Origin: Bacteroidales bacterium
Lineage (GTDB): Bacteria; Bacteroidota; Bacteroidia; Bacteroidales; JAADJA01
Direction: 5' to 3'
Assembly (NCBI GenBank): GCA_030596605.1
Contig: JAUVJI010000007.1
Location: 1-58,016 of the forward strand
DNA length: 58,016 nucleotides
The position numbers were made by a program, and so were the translations under genes. Under the pieces are notes generated by a model. It ran no database searches, was not told where the DNA came from, and worked only from the letters and a program-made list of their open reading frames with translations. This document shows positions 52,392 to 58,016 of the stretch, one piece after another; the first letter of the stretch is position 1; each line of letters begins with the position of its first letter.

Positions 52392-53492
52392 TTATTTTGT
52401 ATAATACTCGTAAACAAGTTTAATCCCCTCATCCAATTCAATTTTATGTTTCCATCCCAATGTATGCAGTTTACCAGGGTCAGTTAATTTTCTTGGGGTT
52501 CCATCAGGTTTTGAAGGATCAAATTTTATCTCCCCTCCAAATCCTATGATTTCTTTAACCTTATAAGCCAGGTCCTTAATTGAAATTTCAATGCCGGTTC
52601 CTATATTTACCGAAGTATTCCTGATTTCATCATCTTGAATATTGCTAACTTTAATCATATCCTGAAAATCTATATTCTCCATCAGGAAGATACATGCCGC
52701 GGCCATGTCTTCGGCAAATAGAAATTCACGGAAAGGTGTTCCCGTTCCCCAAACATGTAATTCCACTTTTTGTCCTCCTGTTGTTTCCACTCTTTTGATT
52801 CCCTGCTCATCAAGGTATTTCAAAATTTCTTCATCGGAAGCATCTCCCTTTAAAGAGGCCGGATATTTATCCAGATCTTTTCTAATCGAAGCAAAGTCAT
52901 TATTCTCCAGAGATTTTGCCAGATGGTTTTTCCTTATCATCGCTGGAAAAACATGTGAGTTTTCAAGATGGAAATTATCATGATATCCATAAAGATTTGT
53001 TGGCATGACAGAAATGAAATTTGTATCATATTGAAGGTTATACGCCTCACACATTTTAATCCCTGTAATTTTCGCAATGGCATATGGTTCATTCGTATAT
53101 TCTAAAGGACTGGAAAGTAATTCATCCTCCTTCATTGGCTGGTTTGCCATTTTCGGGTAAATACATGTACTGCCCAGAAATAAAAGCTTCTTTACTTTAT
53201 TAACATAGCATGCATGAATAACATTACTTTGGATCATGATATTCTCATAAATGAATTGCGCCCTGTAAATGTTATTTGCGTGAATGCCGCCAACCTTTGC
53301 TGCAGCAAGTATAACATATTCTGGTTTTTCTTTTTCGAAAAACTTCAATGTGGCTTGCTGGTTAGTCAGGTCAACTTCCGTATAATGCTTATAGACAATA
53401 TTATGATAACCTTTGCTTTTAAGGGTTTTCATAATGCTACTTCCCACCAGGCCGTCATGACCGGCTACATATATCTTGCTTTCCTTATTCAT
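52392..53492 (-). CDS. fcl: GDP-L-fucose synthase
   Basis: 366 residues. A short-chain dehydrogenase/reductase that epimerises and reduces GDP-4-keto-6-deoxy-mannose to GDP-L-fucose with NADPH. N-terminal Rossmann motif [47 protein letters not shown], and the catalytic YAIAK in [21 protein letters not shown]. The C-terminal region includes a longer loop ([20 protein letters not shown]) than in E. coli WcaG, as in other Bacteroidota. It follows gmd by 18 bases, the two completing the pathway from GDP-mannose. Confidence 0.96.
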   Translation of the reverse strand: MNKESKIYVAGHDGLVGSSIMKTLKSKGYHNIVYKHYTEVDLTNQQATLKFFEKEKPEYVILAAAKVGGIHANNIYRAQFIYENIMIQSNVIHACYVNKVKKLLFLGSTCIYPKMANQPMKEDELLSSPLEYTNEPYAIAKITGIKMCEAYNLQYDTNFISVMPTNLYGYHDNFHLENSHVFPAMIRKNHLAKSLENNDFASIRKDLDKYPASLKGDASDEEILKYLDEQGIKRVETTGGQKVELHVWGTGTPFREFLFAEDMAAACIFLMENIDFQDMIKVSNIQDDEIRNTSVNIGTGIEISIKDLAYKVKEIIGFGGEIKFDPSKPDGTPRKLTDPGKLHTLGWKHKIELDEGIKLVYEYYTK

Positions 53493-53510
53493 TTTTGCTG
53501 TTTTAGAATT

Positions 53511-54626
53511 TTATTCAAAATAATTCATGATCTGATAGCCACCATCCCTCAGGTATTTATTTCTTTCCACCTGTTTAACATCTGACCGAACCATATCGCT
53601 GACCAATCCCTGCAAATCGTATTTGGGAATCCAACCCAGTTGCTTATTAGCTTTTGAAGGATCACCGATGAGCAATTCAACCTCTGTCGGCCTGAAATAC
53701 CTGGAGTCAACATTGACTATTTCACTTCCTGTAGGTAGCTGATATTTCGGATTATTACATTTACTTACATATCCTTTCTCATCCGGTCCCTCTCCTTTAA
53801 AATCTATTTCGATGCCCAATTCCTTAAAAGCCATTCTCACAAAATCACGAACGGTAGTTGTTACGCCGGTTGCAATAACATAATCATCCGGCTTATCCTG
53901 TTGAAGGATCAGGTACATGGCCCGGATATAATCCTTGGCGTGGCCCCAGTCCCTCTTGGCAGAAAGATTTCCAAGGTAAAGTTTATCCTGCAGTCCCATA
54001 GCAATTTTACTTGCTGCCATGGTAATTTTACGGGTAACAAAAGTCTCACCCCGGATGGGTGATTCATGGTTAAAGAGAATCCCGTTAGTTGCAAAAAGAT
54101 TGTATGCTTCACGATAATTGACCGTAATCCAATAGGCATATAATTTTGCAACTGCATAAGGACTTCGTGGATAAAAAGGTGTTTTCTCAGTTTGCGGAAC
54201 TTCCTGAACAAGCCCATATAATTCGCTTGTGGATGCCTGGTAAAACCTCGTCTTGTCAGCCAACCCGAGGAAACGGATGGCTTCCAGCATACGCAATGTT
54301 CCAATACCATCAGCATTGGCGACATACTCAGGCGTGTCGAAACTCACTGCAACGTGAGACATAGCAGCCAGATTATATATCTCATCCGGTTTCGTATCAC
54401 TAATAATTCTGATCAGGTTGGTTGAATCAGTCAGGTCGCTGTAATGGAGAAAGAAATTTTTATTCTCCACATGCGGATCCTGGTATAAATGATCAATCCT
54501 GTCGGTGTTGAAAAGGGATGCCCTACGTTTTAGGCCATGAACAATATATCCTTTTTTCAACAGGTACTCTGCTAAGTAAGCGCCGTCCTGTCCTGTAATT
54601 CCTGTAATTAAAGCTGTTTTTGGCAT
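53511..54626 (-). CDS. gmd: GDP-mannose 4,6-dehydratase
   Basis: 371 residues. It converts GDP-D-mannose to GDP-4-keto-6-deoxymannose, using tightly bound NADP. Motifs: [68 protein letters not shown], the catalytic YxxxK in [32 protein letters not shown] and a C-terminal [16 protein letters not shown]. It is the first gene of the gmd-fcl unit, with a TAnnTTTG box at 54661-54668. GDP-fucose would supply a fucosyltransferase, plausibly one in the EPS locus. Confidence 0.97.
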   Translation of the reverse strand: MPKTALITGITGQDGAYLAEYLLKKGYIVHGLKRRASLFNTDRIDHLYQDPHVENKNFFLHYSDLTDSTNLIRIISDTKPDEIYNLAAMSHVAVSFDTPEYVANADGIGTLRMLEAIRFLGLADKTRFYQASTSELYGLVQEVPQTEKTPFYPRSPYAVAKLYAYWITVNYREAYNLFATNGILFNHESPIRGETFVTRKITMAASKIAMGLQDKLYLGNLSAKRDWGHAKDYIRAMYLILQQDKPDDYVIATGVTTTVRDFVRMAFKELGIEIDFKGEGPDEKGYVSKCNNPKYQLPTGSEIVNVDSRYFRPTEVELLIGDPSKANKQLGWIPKYDLQGLVSDMVRSDVKQVERNKYLRDGGYQIMNYFE

Positions 54627-54660
54627 ATTACGGTAATTTAAAATTATTCTTAATAATCGG

Positions 54661-54668
54661 CAAAGATA
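54661..54668 (-). promoter_or_regulatory. -7 promoter box of gmd-fcl
   Basis: Minus-strand TATCTTTG fits TAnnTTTG, 34 bases upstream of the gmd ATG. Confidence 0.55.
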
Positions 54669-55130
54669 AAAAGTGGAACTGATATAAAAAAATCCAATTT
54701 TGTTTTACTACGAAAATACAAAGATAGAGTTATAAAGAATCTGTTTGGTCTTATTATAAACATCTTTATAAGCAGGGAGGTTAAATAATCTCTGTATACT
54801 TTTATTAGATATTCAATTGACCTCTAAAATAATTTTCATTTTACTTGCTAAAAAAAATTATGGAGAATATTTTTGTGACAGGGTGAAGGGCAATTTGATA
54901 GGAAAAATGTAAAAAATTATCAGGATATTTTTTTGATATATAAAAAGCATATATATTTACCATTTCAAATTAAATTAATGACCCAATAATTATAAAGCCA
55001 ATTGAAAATTTAGAAATACATTAGATGAACGATATAGAAACAGCGATCAACAGAGGAGTTACATATACTACACAAATACGGTTGTATAAACGTAATAAAA
55101 CGCTTAGATAATGAAGAAATATTATGTAAT

Positions 55131-55156
55131 ATTGCATATAGAACATTGTTAGCCAC
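55131..55156 (+). repeat. Left inverted repeat of the cassette-like gene
   Basis: The reverse complement of 55131-55156 begins GTGGCTAACAA and continues CTATATGCAAT, matching 56082-56106 (GTGGCTAACAA, then CTATATGTAAT) apart from a small gap and one base. The two copies enclose the single gene 55177-56073. Confidence 0.6.
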
Positions 55157-55176
55157 AATACTAAAACGAGATTGAA

Positions 55177-56073
55177 TTGGAAATTAACTTAAAAACTTTT
55201 ATCGGATTAAAAGAATTGCACCTGATTGATTCTGTTCCTGCCACCTTTGAGAGTTTGGAAATCATTACGAAGGCAGGTACTGAATTAATTCAATCTATCT
55301 ACGACTCAAAACCAAAACTTGGTGAAGGAGAAGTTTTTATTGAGACGCTCTCAATAAAAATTTTATTGGCGTCCAAAAGCATAATTGAGTTGGGAAATGG
55401 AACAAAAGTTTCCGCACTTACGAAAGATAGTAATGTAAAACTTCTGGACTTCCCTTCAATCAATATTCTAACACGTTCGATTATTGAGGCATTCTTAACA
55501 ATGGAATACCTGTTTTACAATAATCTCGATAAAGAGGAAAGGATTTTCCGATTTTATATTTGGCAAATTTCAGGTTATAAGTCGAGACAAAGTTTTTTTG
55601 AGAAAAGTCAAGGACTAAAACAAAATATTACGGACAAACTACAGACCGAACTTAATGAAATTGAGCGATTGTTATCCATCATTGAAAAATCACCATATTA
55701 TAAAAAAATGGATAAGCAAAGTTTGTGGAAACTTGACAAGTATGGTCTTCCCAGATTAGTGAGCTGGCAGAAACTTTTAGAGCAAAGTATTCTAAAAACA
55801 TCTATGTTTGAGACATCATACAAATTATACTCAAACTATGCTCATTCTGAATTCATTTCACTAATTCAAATGAACGGAAAAGATACATTAAACAAAGGTT
55901 CTAAAAAGAATGATAATGCAATATTAAACTCTTTGAGAGTGGTTAAAATGATAAATTGTATTTCAATGGTTTGTCTCAAGAACAAATTTGATTTTACATC
56001 AAAAGTTTTTGAACAATTTGACAATGAAACGAAGACAACAATATTGTTCTGGAATGAATTCGGAACAGAATAA
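55177..56073 (+). CDS. DUF5677-like protein of unknown function, in a cassette-like unit
   Basis: 298 residues from a TTG at 55177, since no ATG lies near the start. All-helical protein; the recognisable part is TRSIIEAFLTMEYLFYNNLDKEERIFRFYIWQISGYKSRQ and later YKLYSNYAHSEFISLIQM, in the style of DUF5677/DUF-type proteins that appear in mobile and defence-associated neighbourhoods. No signal peptide or TM segment. It is bounded by inverted repeats at 55131-55156 and 56082-56106 and followed by a large attC-like palindrome, so it may have moved as a unit. Function unknown. Confidence 0.65.
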   Translation: MEINLKTFIGLKELHLIDSVPATFESLEIITKAGTELIQSIYDSKPKLGEGEVFIETLSIKILLASKSIIELGNGTKVSALTKDSNVKLLDFPSINILTRSIIEAFLTMEYLFYNNLDKEERIFRFYIWQISGYKSRQSFFEKSQGLKQNITDKLQTELNEIERLLSIIEKSPYYKKMDKQSLWKLDKYGLPRLVSWQKLLEQSILKTSMFETSYKLYSNYAHSEFISLIQMNGKDTLNKGSKKNDNAILNSLRVVKMINCISMVCLKNKFDFTSKVFEQFDNETKTTILFWNEFGTE

Positions 56074-56081
56074 AAAGTACA

Positions 56082-56279
56082 GTGGCTAACAAAAGCTATA
56101 TGTAATGCGGGGTTCAGCGGGTCATCCAACTACAGTTCTCTGTTGTAACACTGCCAATTCGTCTTTGACGACTTGGCTTTAAAAAAACAAAAATATGAAT
56201 AAACGAATTGGCTCAGTGCAGGTTTGAAAGTGAGGTGCTTCGAAAACCCGCACTACCATAGCCAAACCGTTGGGCACAC
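56082..56279. repeat. attC-like nested palindrome after the cassette gene
   Basis: Outer arms: GCTATATGTAATGCGGG (56095-56111) mirrors CCCGCACTACCATAGC (56247-56262). Inner arms: CACTGCCAATTCGT (56150-56163) and ACGAATTGGCTCAGTG (56203-56218). It ends in GTTGGGC (56269-56275), which fits the GTTRRRY core of integron attC sites, whereas the left end GGCTAAC does not fully fit RYYYAAC. GC content rises locally. No integrase gene is in the window. Confidence 0.6.
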
Positions 56280-56310
56280 CCATATAAAATAAAACTTAAT
56301 GGATTATACA

Positions 56311-56457
56311 TTAATACAACTGCCATTCTCCAATTGTTATTGAACCATTAAAATTATTAAATGAATCATAGGCGATAGAGCCTGTGTCTGTGTTTAATGG
56401 ATATTGGGCAATGGGATCACATAAATCTGCAAGCAGAACATTTTTAGAAATTTCATT
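56311..56457 (-). pseudogene. Decayed gene end, about 48 codons
   Basis: On the minus strand, upstream of a TAA at 56311-56313, the frame reads NEISKNVLLADLCDPIAQY, then PLNTDTGSIAYDSFNNFNG, then SITIGEWQLY. Composition and the GEWQLY ending look like the C-terminus of an extracytosolic beta-sandwich domain, possibly proprotein-convertase P-type. The frame is closed a few codons further upstream, inside the ATPase gene's end, so only a fragment remains. Could be chance. Confidence 0.35.
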
Positions 56458-57619
56458 AGGTAGCTTGTTTTATTCTTTTATCCGGTATTAGATTTTTTAA
56501 AAACAAATCGCAAGGCATACACAAAATTCCATTTTTCATTAATTTTTCATTACCGCGGTAAAGAAATAAACAATTGGCTTCCGGGTAATCATTCTTAAAA
56601 GTCTTTAAGCCTTTTAAATCATTCGACCTGATATTTTTTGTATTTTTCACCTCTATTGCAGTTAAAGTATCCGAACCATAAATAACAAAATCAACCTCAA
56701 CACCGGCCTTTGTTTTCCAGTAATACAGCTTGTTTCCATTTCCATGGTAGGCATTCCATGCCATCAAATGTTGGAGAACAAGATTTTCAAGTGCAATGCC
56801 ATCAATCTCGTGGGGGCTGTCGAGTGGCCCCGATGGCCGGATAACCTTATAGACACCTACATCAAAAAAATAAAACTTAGGATGCGAGATGAGCTGTCTC
56901 TTTGCCCTTTTTGTAAAAACGGGAAGTTTATATGAAAGTAGAATATCTTCTAAAACAGAGATATAGCTTTCAGCGGTTTTTCTGCCCACCTGGCTCTCAC
57001 GGGCAATCTCCGAAGTATTGATAATACTTGCATTAGAGAAGCTGATAATTTCGAGAAACCGGCTAAAATCCCCGATGTTGCGTACCAAGCCTTCCATTTT
57101 GATCTCTTCATTAAGATATAACACGATATAGGCATTTAGCGTTTCAACAGGGTTTGCCGAACTGTGAACCAGTGGCAACAGGCCATATTTAAGCGCATTT
57201 TCAAAATCAAAACTATCCCCCAGTTCAGATGCCATAAATGGATGAAGTGTTTTATAGGCTGCCCGCCCGGCAAGAAGATCCACACCAGTCTGTTTCAATT
57301 TTCTGGAACTTGAACCGGTTAAAACAAAACGGATATTTCTCTTTTCCTCGATAATTTGGTGAACAACATCAAGCAATAATGGCACTTTTTGGATTTCATC
57401 AACAATAACAATTTTTTTGTCAGGATTGCCATCAATGAGCTCTTTTAACCTTTCCGGCCGAGCTGAGTAAAGCCTGAAAAGATCAGGGGAAAGTAAATCT
57501 AAATACAATACATCTTCGGTATATTGCATTTTTAACCATGTTGATTTCCCAGTACCACGTGGGCCAAATAAAAAATAACTTACTCCCGGATCATTGAAAA
57601 AACGTTTTACTACCTCCAT
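56456..57619 (-). CDS. AAA_14/DUF4143 ATPase
   Basis: 387 residues. The AAA_14 N-terminal domain has Walker A FGPRGTGKSTWLK, a Walker B-like KIVIVDEIQKVPLLLDVVHQI, sensor-like RFVLTGSSSRKLKQTG and then AGRAAYKTLHPF. The C-terminal DUF4143 part has IDGIALENLVLQHLMAWNAY, YYWKTKAGVEVDFVIYG and LTAIEVKNTKNIRSNDLKGL, a PD-(D/E)XK-like strand pair with E-V-K. The family is very common in mobile or accessory regions; its biological role is unknown. The ATG is at 57619. Confidence 0.92.
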   Translation of the reverse strand: MEVVKRFFNDPGVSYFLFGPRGTGKSTWLKMQYTEDVLYLDLLSPDLFRLYSARPERLKELIDGNPDKKIVIVDEIQKVPLLLDVVHQIIEEKRNIRFVLTGSSSRKLKQTGVDLLAGRAAYKTLHPFMASELGDSFDFENALKYGLLPLVHSSANPVETLNAYIVLYLNEEIKMEGLVRNIGDFSRFLEIISFSNASIINTSEIARESQVGRKTAESYISVLEDILLSYKLPVFTKRAKRQLISHPKFYFFDVGVYKVIRPSGPLDSPHEIDGIALENLVLQHLMAWNAYHGNGNKLYYWKTKAGVEVDFVIYGSDTLTAIEVKNTKNIRSNDLKGLKTFKNDYPEANCLFLYRGNEKLMKNGILCMPCDLFLKNLIPDKRIKQAT

Positions 57620-57675
57620 TTATGCCTCCTTTTTGGATATTGAAACTCCAAAATTACATAAAAGTATTATACCAA

Positions 57676-58016
57676 TTATTCATCTGTATTTTTAGTTTTA
57701 AATCCAATTCTATTGCGTTCTCTTTGTTCGGTTTCATGTTTGTCCTTTTGCATGAGATAGTTTATTGCTTCATAAACATCTCTAAATTGTTTGTTATACT
57801 TGCTTTCAAGTTCTTTTAGTTTATCTGTTAAATCTTTATGAGTTAAAGCGTATTGCCTTATAAATACAAAGGCTCTCATAATTGTAATGTTTACATCAAT
57901 TGCTTTGTTTGAGTTTAAAACACCGCTTAACATTGCTAACCCCTGTTCGGTAAAGGCATACGGTAAATATCTTGTCCCACCTCTGCCTTTTGAGGTTTCA
58001 ATTTGCAACCTCAAAG
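57676..58016 (-). CDS. ORF6N-domain protein, N-terminus beyond window
   Basis: The last about 113 codons of a minus-strand gene cut by the right edge; a TTG at 58014 is probably not its start. The ORF6N domain's end is visible: GGTRYLPYAFTEQGLAMLSGVLNSNKAIDVNITIMRAFVFIRQ, followed by a coiled coil (LTDKLKELESKYNKQFRDVYEAINYLM). ORF6N proteins are DNA-binding proteins of phage and mobile-element origin, widespread in Bacteroidota chromosomes. It stops 56 bases before the ATPase gene and is transcribed in the same direction. Confidence 0.88.
   Translation of the reverse strand, partial: LRLQIETSKGRGGTRYLPYAFTEQGLAMLSGVLNSNKAIDVNITIMRAFVFIRQYALTHKDLTDKLKELESKYNKQFRDVYEAINYLMQKDKHETEQRERNRIGFKTKNTDE

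Larger units (their letters stand above)
54627..55176. other. Intergenic region before the cassette-like gene
   Basis: 550 AT-rich bases with the gmd promoter at its left end and the left inverted repeat (55131-55156) near its right end. I see no gene. Confidence 0.45.

Noticed and set aside
1-58016. CRISPR arrays, rRNA genes, prophage modules, toxin-antitoxin pairs
   Set aside because: No regularly spaced direct repeats, no rRNA signature, no phage structural genes and no convincing toxin-antitoxin operon were found.

Overview
The window comes from a low-GC member of the Bacteroidota, most likely Bacteroidales-like. Four large secreted proteins (1095-2717, 4053-6563, 35746-37218, 49597-52323) end in the type IX secretion (T9SS) type A sorting domain with a PNP signature and a basic C-terminus. 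Many genes are preceded by the Bacteroidota -7 promoter element TAnnTTTG. The 2-oxoacid dehydrogenase E1 is an alpha-beta fusion, as is common in this phylum. No plasmid or phage backbone is visible; this looks like a chromosome with a large cell-surface polysaccharide region.

Layout. 1-7740: surface and housekeeping genes: a partial exported protein running off the left edge, two T9SS cargo proteins, class II fructose-bisphosphate aldolase, tRNA-Arg(CCG), and a FISUMP-domain lipoprotein. 7972-26574: an exopolysaccharide/O-antigen-type locus in two divergent arms. The minus arm carries three glycosyltransferases, then SxtJ, DUF5989 and a carbamoyltransferase. The plus arm carries an initiating polyprenyl-phosphate glycosylphosphotransferase, a Wza-like export lipoprotein, a Wzc-like copolymerase/tyrosine kinase, a methyltransferase-like protein, a Wzx flippase, glycosyltransferases, a Wzy-like polymerase and a NodB-type deacetylase. 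Together they form a nearly complete Wzx/Wzy-dependent pathway. A palindrome TTCCC-N5-GGGAA sits just upstream of a -7 box both at the head of the minus arm and before the Wza gene.

26747-45110: an SGNH-hydrolase-like membrane protein; E1 dehydrogenase, a nitrilase-family amidase, threonylcarbamoyl-AMP synthase, a GT9 heptosyltransferase-like enzyme, DapD; then RuvX, peptide deformylase and a TPR lipoprotein; an FG-GAP T9SS protein; a LuxR-type response regulator broken by one in-frame stop; a zinc-ribbon transposase-like protein; three tandem thioredoxins aimed at three compartments; a WbqC-family protein; an overlapping two-gene unit of unknown function; and ValS, which carries an in-frame GC-rich repeat insertion.

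45121-54626: a second polysaccharide-related segment with an asparagine-synthetase-like protein, an SGNH/DltD-like protein paired with an MBOAT O-acyltransferase, a beta-helix/cadherin T9SS protein, and the GDP-L-fucose genes gmd and fcl. The likely overall product is a fucose-containing polysaccharide decorated by carbamoyl, acyl and methyl groups; this is inference from gene content. 54627-58016 looks accessory: a DUF5677-like gene inside inverted repeats with a large attC-like palindrome, a decayed gene end, an AAA_14/DUF4143 ATPase, and the end of an ORF6N-domain gene cut by the right edge.
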